From the NCBI GenBank assembly GCA_001781685.1, contig MFLZ01000042.1:1-29444 (forward strand): a DNA stretch of 29,444 bases, written 5' to 3'. Below are positions 1-5,515 of this stretch, piece after piece; position 1 is the stretch's first letter, and each line of letters starts with the position of its first letter. A model generated the notes under the pieces. The model was not told the origin of the DNA. It was given only the letters and a program-made list of their open reading frames with translations, and did no database searches. The stretch comes from Candidatus Kaiserbacteria bacterium RIFCSPLOWO2_01_FULL_54_13 (GTDB taxonomy: Bacteria > Patescibacteriota > Minisyncoccia > Phycocordibacterales > UBA2100). The position numbers and the translations under genes were made by a program.

Positions 1-62
1 GAAGAAATCAACACCATCATCAAAAAGAAAGGAAGAAATCAACACCATCATCAAAAAGAAAG
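1..62 (+). repeat. 31-bp tandem duplication at the window edge
   Basis: Bases 1-31 and 32-62 are identical (each begins GAAGAAATCAACACC). The duplication lies inside the rny reading frame and shifts it. The position at the very edge makes an assembly end artefact likely. Confidence 0.9.
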
Positions 63-718
63 GTGCGGAGGCCGCGTACGAGGCGCGCGTGCAGAATGTC
101 GACCCGAAGCTCCTCATGATTTTGGGCCGCCTCTACTTCCGCACGAGCTACGGGCAGAACGTCCTCGACCACTCCGTGGAAGTTGCGCACTTGGCCGGCA
201 TGCTCGCCGCGGAATTAGGCGCCAATGAAGCAACCGCGCGCGCGGGAGCACTCTTTCACGACATCGGCAAAGCAGTGGACCACGAGGTGCCGGGCACGCA
301 CGTCGAAATCGGCCGTCGAATCTTACAGAAATTCAGCGTCGACGAAGCGGTCGTAAAAGCGATGCAGGCGCACCACGAGGAGTATCCGTACGAGACCCCT
401 GAGAGCATGATCGTGCAGGTTGCCGACGCGATCTCAGGCGGCCGCCCCGGCGCGCGTCGCGATTCCATAGAGAACTACATTAAGCGCTTAGAGGAGCTCG
501 AAGCGATCGCCAAAGGGCATCCGGGTGTCGAGAAGAGTTTTGCCATTTCTGCAGGACGCGAGATACGCGTCATCATCAAACCCGAGGAGATCAGCGATCT
601 TGAGGCTCGCAAGCTCGCTCGCGACATCGCAGATCAAATTGAAAAGGAACTGCAGTATCCAGGCGAAATCAAAGTCTCTGTCATTCGGGAGACTCGTGTC
701 ATCGAGTACGCGCGGTAG
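2..718 (+). CDS. rny: Ribonuclease Y, C-terminal part (5' end outside the window)
   Basis: The reading frame is open from the window edge to the TAG at 716-718. The product is the C-terminal part of RNase Y, the membrane-bound endoribonuclease that starts mRNA decay. The family stretch DPKLLMILGRLYFRTSYGQN is followed by the HD phosphohydrolase domain with HSVEVAHLAGMLAAELGA and the metal-binding LFHDIGK, and by the usual ending EIKVSVIRETRVIEYAR. The transmembrane, coiled-coil and KH parts lie outside. The first 31 bases are an exact copy of the next 31. Because 31 is not a multiple of three, only the second copy (from 32) is in frame with the family sequence (EEINTIIKKKGAEAAYEARVQN), so the window edge carries a frameshift or an assembly error. 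The last 93 bases recur at 1220-1312, behind a toxin-antitoxin module. Identification is secure; the first 31 bases are doubtful. Confidence 0.93.
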   Translation, partial: KKSTPSSKRKEEINTIIKKKGAEAAYEARVQNVDPKLLMILGRLYFRTSYGQNVLDHSVEVAHLAGMLAAELGANEATARAGALFHDIGKAVDHEVPGTHVEIGRRILQKFSVDEAVVKAMQAHHEEYPYETPESMIVQVADAISGGRPGARRDSIENYIKRLEELEAIAKGHPGVEKSFAISAGREIRVIIKPEEISDLEARKLARDIADQIEKELQYPGEIKVSVIRETRVIEYAR

Positions 719-726
719 AAGTCCTA

Positions 727-735
727 TGGTATACT
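727..735 (+). promoter_or_regulatory. Extended -10 promoter of the toxin-antitoxin module
   Basis: TG-g-TATACT (hexamer 730-735) is followed by exactly six bases and the antitoxin ATG at 742. This predicts a leaderless transcript. It starts 9 bases after the rny stop codon. Confidence 0.6.
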
Positions 736-741
736 AGCGTC

Positions 742-933
742 ATGGCCGTCAAAGAATCGAACATAACCCCTGCTCTCCGAGCTGCAATTGCAGAATCTGT
801 ACAAGAGGTTTTGAACGATCCGGACTTCGGACTTGAGTTGAGGCCGGAAGCAAAGAAGAGACTGCTCGCCTCTCTAAAAAAGAAAAAACAGCGTTGGACT
901 TCCCTCGGGGAAATCCGACGCAAGTACTCGTAG
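742..933 (+). CDS. Small putative antitoxin, 63 aa
   Basis: The gene encodes a 63-residue basic protein ending in KKKKQRWTSLGEIRRKYS. It lies five bases upstream of a RelE/ParE-type toxin gene, which is the usual order and spacing of type II toxin-antitoxin operons. I do not recognise the DNA-binding family. The N-terminal two thirds (ALRAAIAESVQEVLNDPDFGLELRPEAKKRLLASL) look helical, and the C-terminal part is likely the toxin-binding segment. The start is supported by the -10 hexamer six bases upstream. The antitoxin call comes from context, not from a motif. The module is flanked by two copies of the rny 3' end, which suggests that it was acquired. Confidence 0.6.
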   Translation: MAVKESNITPALRAAIAESVQEVLNDPDFGLELRPEAKKRLLASLKKKKQRWTSLGEIRRKYS

Positions 934-938
934 CCATC

Positions 939-1205
939 ATGTGGCTGGTGCTGTTCTCGGATGAAGCGAGACGTGATCTCTCCCGCCTCGATGCTTCAAT
1001 ACGCACTCAGGTCGTCAATCGAATCACAAGACTTTCTGAACAATTCGACCGGATAACGCATCTACCCCTTCACAACGACCTCAAAGGGTTCTTCAAGCTC
1101 CGTGTCAGCGACTGGCGAGTTGCGTATACGTTCGAACCGCAGGACAAGATTATCCGAATTCGCGAGATCAAGCATCGCAGCAAAATCTATAAACGTCGCG
1201 GGTAG
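939..1205 (+). CDS. RelE/ParE-superfamily toxin, 88 aa
   Basis: The product resembles RelE-type toxins, which are mRNA interferases or gyrase poisons held inactive by the antitoxin. Visible family features are an N-terminal strand then helix (VLFSDEARRDLSRLDASIRTQVVNRITRL), the central LHNDLKGFFKLRVSDWRVAYTFE, where the L-x-G-x-x-x-L-R-x-x-x-x-R-v-x-Y pattern is typical, and the C-terminal basic strand IIRIREIKHRSKIYKRRG. The ATG at 939 was chosen over an in-frame upstream start at 894. It lies five bases after the antitoxin stop, and the upstream extension would overlap the antitoxin without matching the family. Whether it cuts mRNA on ribosomes (RelE) or acts otherwise (ParE) cannot be told from sequence. 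Confidence 0.85.
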   Translation: MWLVLFSDEARRDLSRLDASIRTQVVNRITRLSEQFDRITHLPLHNDLKGFFKLRVSDWRVAYTFEPQDKIIRIREIKHRSKIYKRRG

Positions 1206-1219
1206 AGGTGTGAAGAACA

Positions 1220-1312
1220 ATCGCCGCCCAAATTGAAAAAGAACTCCAGTACCCGGGCGAAATCAAAGTCTCTGTCATTCGGGAGACTCGTGTCATCGAG
1301 TACGCACGATAG
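1220..1312 (+). pseudogene. Detached second copy of the rny 3' end
   Basis: These 93 bases align without gaps to 626-718, the end of rny. They translate as IAAQIEKELQYPGEIKVSV...RVIEYAR-stop in the same phase. Fifty bases (1256-1305 and 662-711) are identical. The remaining differences are mostly silent third-position changes (GGA/GGC-type) plus one D-to-A change. There is no start codon or upstream part, so this is a remnant. The pattern fits insertion of the toxin-antitoxin DNA at the end of rny, with one copy of the 3' end brought in or left behind. Confidence 0.88.
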
Positions 1313-1360
1313 AGCATTGCTGCAGAGAACATACAGTAACCTGCATTTCAAGCCGTTATT

Positions 1361-1475
1361 GACTTGTCGGCAAGATTGATCCCGCCCTTTCTGGCGTGGA
1401 AGAGACACGCAATGGCGTACGATGTGCCCGTTTTTTGACAAGTCGCCACATTGCTGCCGTAAGAAAGAGCGGGAT
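1361..1475 (+). other. Interleaved inverted repeats upstream of the HU gene, possible RNA pseudoknot
   Basis: Two pairs of complementary segments alternate here. GACTTGTC at 1361-1368 pairs with GACAAGTC at 1437-1444. The 14 bases at 1379-1392 pair at 13 of 14 positions with 1462-1475. The a-b-a'-b' order is the topology of a pseudoknot if transcribed. No protein gene is convincing in 1313-1553. Consensus-like TTGACA boxes occur at 1435-1440 and 1474-1479, so transcription towards the HU gene is plausible. Confidence 0.4.
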
Positions 1476-1553
1476 TGACATGGCCAAAATATGGCTCAAA
1501 ATGGTCGCGAGGTCGAAAAGGCGCATATTTTAACCATTTATTCAAACACTCCT

Positions 1554-1829
1554 ATGGCAAACAAGATGGACTTAGTCGAGAAAGTCGCAACGACGATCGG
1601 CAGCACGAAGGCAGATGCTGAGCGTGCCGTTGAAGCAATTATCGACATGATAACGAGCAAATTGAAGAGCGGCGAGGAAGTTTCAATCGCAGGCCTCGGC
1701 ATCTTCGAGGCGAAGACGCGTGCCGGCCGCATGGGCAGAAACCCTCGGACGGGTGCCTCGATTCAGATTAAGGCGATGAGAGTCCCGAAGTTCCGGGCAT
1801 CTAAGACATTGAAGGACGCAATCAAGTAA
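1554..1829 (+). CDS. HU-family DNA-binding protein, 91 aa
   Basis: This is a histone-like protein of the HU/IHF family that bends and compacts DNA as a dimer. The sequence MANKMDLVEKVATTIGSTKADAERAVEAIIDMITSKLKSGEEVSIAGLGIFEAKTRAGRMGRNPRTG has the helical dimerisation half, the GLGIFEAKTRAGRMGRNPRTG family signature at the base of the DNA-binding arm, and a C-terminal helix ending KTLKDAIK. The length (91) is the family norm. The start at 1554 is preferred to an in-frame ATG at 1491, because the upstream residues do not belong to the family. A rho-independent terminator follows at 1859-1882, so the gene is probably transcribed alone. Confidence 0.95.
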   Translation: MANKMDLVEKVATTIGSTKADAERAVEAIIDMITSKLKSGEEVSIAGLGIFEAKTRAGRMGRNPRTGASIQIKAMRVPKFRASKTLKDAIK

Positions 1830-1858
1830 GACGACTACATTTCTCGAGAAGACAAAAG

Positions 1859-1882
1859 CCCCCTGAAGCGAAGGGGGTTTTT
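1859..1882 (+). terminator. Rho-independent terminator after the HU gene
   Basis: CCCCCT (1859-1864) pairs with AGGGGG (1872-1877) and is followed directly by five T. Confidence 0.85.
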
Positions 1883-1919
1883 GCGTGTAATGTATTTACA
1901 AAGTACAGTGATACCTCAA

Positions 1920-1990
1920 GCGGGCGTAGTTTAGTGGCAAAACGAGAACCTTCCAAGTTTTAGTCGCGAGTTCGATTCTCGCCGCCCGCA
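1920..1990 (+). tRNA. tRNA-Gly(TCC)
   Basis: The acceptor arm GCGGGCG (1920-1926) pairs with CGCCCGC (1983-1989), with discriminator A at 1990. The anticodon loop is 1950-1956 with anticodon TCC at 1952-1954 between stems 1945-1949 and 1957-1961. The T loop is TTCGATT. No CCA is encoded. A TACAGT hexamer at 1904-1909 would start transcription only a few bases before the mature 5' end. Confidence 0.95.
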
Positions 1991-1996
1991 CAAAAC

Positions 1997-2025
1997 TTGA
2001 AACCTGGCGGGCAAGAACGTATATT
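1997..2025 (+). promoter_or_regulatory. Sigma-70-type promoter of the protease gene
   Basis: TTGAAA (1997-2002), a 17-base spacer and TATATT (2020-2025) lie nine bases before the ATG at 2035. The predicted transcript has a leader of only about 2-3 bases. Confidence 0.7.
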
Positions 2026-2034
2026 CACCTCCTC

Positions 2035-3216
2035 ATGCCTGCCCACATTCGGATTCTTATGTCCTATATCGGCGCACTTGGCATCATCGTAGGTGCGCTG
2101 CTTATCTTAATAAATGCAGAGAGACTATCGTCTCCCACTCCAACTGACGAGGGAGTAGGACAAATCGCAAATGCTGCAGCGGCCCAGCCAAGCTTAGAGA
2201 TACACCCCTCACTGCCGGAGACCGTGCAGGAAGAACGAGCTCTCCATCCTCTCCCTCCTGTAAAAACGACGGGCGGTCCCGCGCCTTCTCCCGTCCCACC
2301 CGCAAATACAGAGCAGGTTGCCTACGTAGCACGCATTCCGAATCCATATCCCTTTCCGCCGGAATCATTCTCCGCGATAAACGAAAAAACGCGCGCGGCG
2401 CTCGTGAACATTCTATGTACCTCAGATGGAGTAAGCCTCCAGCCGATCTCCGGAAGCGGCATCATTATCGACCCACGCGGCATCATTCTCACGAACGCGC
2501 ACGTCGCGCAGTACGTGCTCCTTGCGCAGAGTTCAGAGACAAATCTTTCGTGCGTGATCCGCTCCGGCGCGCCGGCGCGTGCATTCTGGAGGACTGAAGT
2601 ACTCTATATTCCGCCCATTTGGATCCAGGAACATGCGGCCGACATCACTAACGCCGCACCGACAGGAACAGGCGAACATGACTACGCGCTCCTGCGCATC
2701 ACCGGATTATTGGAGAGCCTCGATCTATCACCTGCGGCTCTCAATATCCACGCACTTCCTTTCGATGTACGCGAAGGCATAGGATTCCGTGACGACTTTG
2801 TCCTCATTGCGAGTTACCCCGCAGAGTTCGTCGGTGCTGCCGCGCAGTTTAGTCTCTATCCAGTTTCCTCAATAGCACCAATTAAGGAACTCTTGACATT
2901 TGAGGCGAGTACTGTTGATCTTGTCTCCCTAGGTGGTGTCGTCGAAGCGCAAAGCGGCTCCTCGGGCGGTCCTGTCGTAAACGCATGGGGCCACGTAATC
3001 GGCATTATCACAACCACAAGCGAGGGCGCGACCACTGCCGAGCGCGAATTGCGCGCGATAACTATGACTTATGTCAACCACGACCTAAGCCTGCAGACTG
3101 GGGATGACCTCATCACTATCCTCGGGAGCGATGTAGCAACACGCGCGAACGAATTCAGCACAAAGCAAGCACCTGCTCTCGTCAGGCTCCTCATCGACAA
3201 CATTTCAGATCGCTAG
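2035..3216 (+). CDS. Membrane-anchored trypsin-like serine protease, 393 aa
   Basis: The protein has one N-terminal membrane segment (about residues 8-27, YIGALGIIVGALLILI). A Pro/Ser-rich linker (about 32-105) follows, then a chymotrypsin-fold protease domain of the HtrA/S1 kind. The catalytic triad is visible: His156 in ILTNAHV, Asp216 in HDYALLRI and Ser310 in SGSSGGPVV. The oxyanion-side strand GHVIGIITT is also present. No PDZ domain follows, unlike DegP, so it is a short anchored protease likely acting outside the cytoplasmic membrane on surface or misfolded proteins. The start is supported by a clear promoter whose transcription start falls almost on the ATG. It stands between two tRNA genes and appears monocistronic. 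The substrate is unknown. Confidence 0.88.
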   Translation: MPAHIRILMSYIGALGIIVGALLILINAERLSSPTPTDEGVGQIANAAAAQPSLEIHPSLPETVQEERALHPLPPVKTTGGPAPSPVPPANTEQVAYVARIPNPYPFPPESFSAINEKTRAALVNILCTSDGVSLQPISGSGIIIDPRGIILTNAHVAQYVLLAQSSETNLSCVIRSGAPARAFWRTEVLYIPPIWIQEHAADITNAAPTGTGEHDYALLRITGLLESLDLSPAALNIHALPFDVREGIGFRDDFVLIASYPAEFVGAAAQFSLYPVSSIAPIKELLTFEASTVDLVSLGGVVEAQSGSSGGPVVNAWGHVIGIITTTSEGATTAERELRAITMTYVNHDLSLQTGDDLITILGSDVATRANEFSTKQAPALVRLLIDNISDR

Positions 3217-3240
3217 GGCCACTTATCCAGAGGGAAAATG

Positions 3241-3249
3241 TGCTAGCAT
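3241..3249 (+). promoter_or_regulatory. Extended -10 promoter of tRNA-Pro
   Basis: TG-c-TAGCAT (3241-3249) lies eight bases upstream of the mature tRNA start at 3258. Transcription would begin about two bases before the tRNA. Confidence 0.45.
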
Positions 3250-3257
3250 TCGTGCGA

Positions 3258-3328
3258 CGGGCCGTCGTATACCGGTAGTACGCGTGCTTTGGGAGCACGA
3301 TGACCCAGTTCGATTCTGGGCGGCCCGA
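3258..3328 (+). tRNA. tRNA-Pro(TGG)
   Basis: The acceptor arm CGGGCCG (3258-3264) pairs with CGGCCCG (3321-3327), discriminator A. The anticodon stem CGTGC/GCACG (3283-3287, 3295-3299) encloses loop TTTGGGA with anticodon TGG at 3290-3292. The T arm is CCCAG-TTCGATT-CTGGG. CCA is not encoded. Confidence 0.95.
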
Positions 3329-3360
3329 ATCTCAACAAAACTACTCTAGAACACGAAAAC

Positions 3361-3392
3361 TAAAGGACATCAACACCAATAATTGTCCTTTA
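3361..3392. terminator. Bidirectional hairpin between tRNA-Pro and yraN
   Basis: TAAAGGACA (3361-3369) is perfectly complementary to TGTCCTTTA (3384-3392) with a 14-base loop. It lies between two convergent units and probably ends both. The right arm contains the TGTCCTTTAT word that recurs elsewhere in the window. Confidence 0.55.
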
Positions 3393-3396
3393 TACC

Positions 3397-3798
3397 CTAT
3401 AGGTTCTCCTCGAGGGCCTGTTCGAAAAGCCGACATCTTGCTGAGCGTGTCGCTTCGTTCACTATCACTCCTACTACATCTATTTGGAATTCTCTTGGAT
3501 CCCTGTGTTCCTCCATATATAGAGCCGCCGTCCTCGCCAATTTCTTCAATTTTGTTCTGTGCACAAGTTCCTCAGGCCGGTAGTCCATTTCACGTGAAAA
3601 GCCTGACCGATCAGGCCGTGAGACAGCCTTCACCTCCACGAAGCGTACAATTCCTTCCATCTCAGCAATTATGTCGATCTCTCCCCATTTTCTTCGAAAG
3701 TTTCGCTCGATTATCTTGTAGCCCTTCCTCGCTAGGAATTGACATGCGATATCTTCGCCTCCCTTCCCCACATTTTTTCTAATCTCGTCGGGAATCAT
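3397..3798 (-). CDS. yraN: UPF0102/YraN-family nuclease-like protein, 133 aa
   Basis: YraN-family proteins have a restriction-endonuclease-like fold. Their role is not settled; a link to DNA recombination or uptake is often suggested. The family core is clear: GKGGEDIACQFLARKGYKIIERNFRRKWGEIDIIAEMEGIVRFVEVKAVSR, with the acidic and lysine residues of the nuclease motif (GEIDII...FVEVK). The C-terminal part contains KLARTAALYMEEH and FQIDVVGV. An ATG nine bases further upstream (3807) would overlap the TATAAT hexamer at 3806-3811. The second ATG (3798), seven bases after the hexamer, gives a leaderless start MIPDEIRKN and is preferred. A parS-like palindrome (3588-3599) lies inside the coding region. 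The gene borders the candidate origin region. Confidence 0.92.
   Translation of the reverse strand: MIPDEIRKNVGKGGEDIACQFLARKGYKIIERNFRRKWGEIDIIAEMEGIVRFVEVKAVSRPDRSGFSREMDYRPEELVHRTKLKKLARTAALYMEEHRDPREFQIDVVGVIVNEATRSARCRLFEQALEENL
3588..3599. promoter_or_regulatory. parS-like palindrome 1
   Basis: TTTCACGTGAAA is a perfect 12-base palindrome and equals the central 12 bases of the chromosomal ParB-binding site parS (known consensus TGTTTCACGTGAAACA). The outer bases (CA left, AG right) do not match the consensus. It lies inside yraN. Confidence 0.55.
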
Positions 3799-3805
3799 GA
3801 CAGAC

Positions 3806-3811
3806 ATTATA
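3806..3811 (-). promoter_or_regulatory. -10 hexamer of yraN
   Basis: A consensus TATAAT on the minus strand is followed by seven bases and the ATG at 3798-3796. Confidence 0.65.
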
Positions 3812-3843
3812 CACGGTCATCCGCCTCTCGGCTGAGGCAGGCA

Positions 3844-3855
3844 TTTCACGTGAAA
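3844..3855. promoter_or_regulatory. parS-like palindrome 2
   Basis: This is the second exact copy of TTTCACGTGAAA, again preceded by CA. It is 256 bases from the first copy and lies in the intergenic block beside the DnaA-box cluster. Confidence 0.6.
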
Positions 3856-4000
3856 GCAACTAAAATGTTCCTTAGCACAGTTCCTTAGCTACGTCGTCCA
3901 CAAGAAACCGTGCAAACATGCAACACCAACTTGTACAAAAACAAAAAGGACTCGATTAGACGCAAATAGGGCTTTAAATCTCGTTTCTCGTGGCGAAAAG

Positions 4001-4019
4001 GGACAGTCTCAGACTGTCC
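4001..4019. repeat. Inverted repeat next to the DnaA boxes
   Basis: GGACAGTC (4001-4008) and GACTGTCC (4012-4019) are perfectly complementary around a 3-base loop. The hairpin abuts the perfect DnaA box at 4021. It could also act as a terminator-like hairpin, since TTTA follows. Confidence 0.5.
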
Positions 4020-4221
4020 TTTATCCACATGTCCACAGAGTTCTCCACAGTGGGCCGAAAAGCCTATACAAATCTGGATATTTCACTTATTGGGCATATG
4101 CCGCGCGTCCTTTTAGCATGCTTGTTAGTGTCCGTTAGAAAACATCCAACGATGAATGTCAATACTGGAACACATTTTCGGCTTGACCGAAATATCACAC
4201 TCGTACTAGCGTGACGACACT

Positions 4222-5196
4222 ATGAAAAACCACATGAGGGCCGGCGGTCGTGTTGGTTATGGTCTGGTTCTTATTGGAGTTCTCATTGTCCTCACAGCAT
4301 TGACCATTCCGTCTTGGACACTAGCATCTGAGGTCTCAGTACAAACGGTCCAGCTCCTGCCGCCGGGTAGCAATACTTGCACGCAAGCTGTCGTATCCGG
4401 CTTTACACCCTACGTCTACGATGGGACATTGCATGCCCTTGAATTCACCGTCTCGGACAGTTCGTATGTAGCCATCATTGGAGCGGCAGGGAGCACTGGC
4501 ATTCCATTTAATCAAATTACCCGGCGCATCGAGCAGTCAGGGGCCGTGCGCATCCATGCAGATGTTGCAACAACCCAAATTCGCGGGAGCCTTCCCGTGG
4601 CCGTGACACTGCTTTCAGCCAAAACAGGACAGCCCGTGTGCATCTCAGTTGTCTCTACCTCTATAGCGGGCGAGGGTGCGCCACTGGTCACTCCGCCAGC
4701 GCCGATCCCTTCGCCGACGCCTACCGGGGGAACAAGCGGCGTCACGAAGCCAAAGCCGAGCACGGGAGGAGCTGCCGCAACACCGCCACCGAAGCCGAGC
4801 GCAGGATTGGGAAAGGATATCACCGCGACAGGCACAAAGGCGACTTCTGCAGCCGTTGCGGCAGCGCAGACTATCCTAAAGGACATCTGCTCTTCTGCAG
4901 CAGGAGCTCTCCGCCTCTGGGTCATTCTTCTTCTCGCCTATGCGCTCATCGCGTTGATCGCAATTGCGGGACAGCCGCAGATGCCACCCGCCCTGCGCAC
5001 TCAGGAATGGATAGCAGCTGCGATTGTCGTACCGTTCCTGCTCCTCTTTGGCCTCTGGTACTTCGTGGAAAGTTGCAGAACGAGCCCGTGGATACCGGTA
5101 ATTGCAACTGTGATTGCACTCGTGGGACTCTCGGCGGCATTCTGGGAGCGTAAAGACACATCAAAGGTGATAAACCTACCGGGAGCAAAGACATAG
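4222..5196 (+). CDS. Hypothetical surface protein with signal peptide and three C-terminal membrane helices, 324 aa
   Basis: I do not recognise the family. The N-terminus has a signal-like segment (about residues 14-36, YGLVLIGVLIVLTALTIPSWTLA). A 110-residue exported domain with two cysteines follows (NTCTQAV near 50, PVCISVV near 140), then a Pro/Thr/Ala/Lys-rich linker (about 160-205). Three hydrophobic helices end the protein (ALRLWVILLLAYALIALIAI; AAAIVVPFLLLFGLWYF; WIPVIATVIALVGLSAAF) with a short basic tail. The layout suggests a domain outside the cell tethered to a small membrane bundle. A weak promoter (TTGACC 4183-4188, TACTAG 4204-4209, spacer 15) would give a short leader. No Shine-Dalgarno sequence is seen. 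Confidence 0.75.
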   Translation: MKNHMRAGGRVGYGLVLIGVLIVLTALTIPSWTLASEVSVQTVQLLPPGSNTCTQAVVSGFTPYVYDGTLHALEFTVSDSSYVAIIGAAGSTGIPFNQITRRIEQSGAVRIHADVATTQIRGSLPVAVTLLSAKTGQPVCISVVSTSIAGEGAPLVTPPAPIPSPTPTGGTSGVTKPKPSTGGAAATPPPKPSAGLGKDITATGTKATSAAVAAAQTILKDICSSAAGALRLWVILLLAYALIALIAIAGQPQMPPALRTQEWIAAAIVVPFLLLFGLWYFVESCRTSPWIPVIATVIALVGLSAAFWERKDTSKVINLPGAKT

Positions 5197-5200
5197 GAAA

Positions 5201-5228
5201 TTGCTCGAACTGTCGACTTGGGTATAAT
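5201..5228 (+). promoter_or_regulatory. Promoter upstream of tRNA-Gly(GCC)
   Basis: TTGCTC (5201-5206), a 16-base spacer and a perfect TATAAT (5223-5228). Transcription would start near 5235, about 60 bases before the tRNA, through a structured leader. Confidence 0.65.
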
Positions 5229-5239
5229 CATCGACACTC

Positions 5240-5290
5240 GCCTTTGCGGTTTTCAGCGGGCGAAACCCTCCTGCGCCAAAGGCTACGGAC
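5240..5290 (+). other. Structured leader / mini-repeat before tRNA-Gly(GCC)
   Basis: GCCTTTG (5240-5246) pairs with CAAAGGC (5277-5283) and encloses a GGTTTTC/GAAACC hairpin. The right part (GCGCCAAAGGCTACGGACGG) resembles the GC-rich mini-repeat found inside comM (26687-26712). It may be a short RNA released when the tRNA is processed, or simply a dispersed repeat. Confidence 0.4.
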
Positions 5291-5297
5291 GGGTAAA

Positions 5298-5368
5298 GCG
5301 GATATGGTTTAGTGGCAGAACGCGTCCTTGCCAAGGACGAGATCGGGGTTCGATTCCCCGTATCCGCA
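5298..5368 (+). tRNA. tRNA-Gly(GCC)
   Basis: Acceptor GCGGATA (5298-5304) pairs with TATCCGC (5361-5367), discriminator A. The anticodon stem CGTCC/GGACG encloses loop TTGCCAA with anticodon GCC at 5330-5332. The T arm is CGGGG-TTCGATT-CCCCG. CCA is not encoded. Confidence 0.95.
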
Positions 5369-5385
5369 CTAAGAAAGCGAGACTG

Positions 5386-5457
5386 CGCTCCCGCCAGGAT
5401 TCGAACCTGGAATAGCAGTTCCGAAGACTGCCGTGATATCCGTTTCACCACGGGAGC
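5386..5457 (-). tRNA. tRNA-Arg(TCG)
   Basis: On the minus strand, acceptor GCTCCCG (5457-5451) pairs with CGGGAGC (5393-5387), discriminator G at 5386. The anticodon stem GCAGT/ACTGC encloses loop CTTCGGA with anticodon TCG. The T arm is CCAGG-TTCGAAT-CCTGG. CCA is not encoded. It is convergent with tRNA-Gly(GCC), 17 bases apart. Confidence 0.95.
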
Positions 5458-5503
5458 AGCGCCTCATGATACGCGCGACGTCGCCCAAATACAACGCGCA
5501 GGC

Positions 5504-5509
5504 TACAAT
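5504..5509 (+). promoter_or_regulatory. -10 hexamer of the CCA-adding enzyme gene
   Basis: TACAAT is followed by exactly six bases and the ATG at 5516, predicting a leaderless mRNA. This decides the start. Confidence 0.6.
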
Positions 5510-5515
5510 ATATCC

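Larger units (their letters stand above)
3808..4221. other. Non-coding block with DnaA boxes and a parS-like site: candidate replication origin
   Basis: No protein gene is supported here. The block holds a parS-like palindrome (3844-3855), a perfect DnaA box TTATCCACA (4021-4029), and close variants ATGTCCACA (4029-4037) and TTCTCCACA (4041-4049). It also holds a looser TCGTCCACA (3895-3903), a hairpin GGACAGTC-tca-GACTGTCC (4001-4019) and a small GC-rich hairpin GCCTC/GAGGC near 3820-3836. DnaA boxes beside parS sites are characteristic of chromosomal origins. Against it: dnaA and dnaN are not adjacent, and no strong AT-rich unwinding stretch is obvious. Confidence 0.45.

Noticed and set aside
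1348..1545. 65-codon minus-strand open frame between the rny remnant and the HU gene
   Set aside because: No family resemblance or start signal; it overlaps the inverted-repeat region and the HU upstream region.
3300..3782. 160-codon plus-strand open frame
   Set aside because: It begins inside tRNA-Pro and runs antisense to yraN; the protein is low-complexity.
5312..5515. N-terminal extension of the CCA-adding enzyme
   Set aside because: It would translate through two tRNA genes and lies upstream of the TACAAT promoter hexamer.
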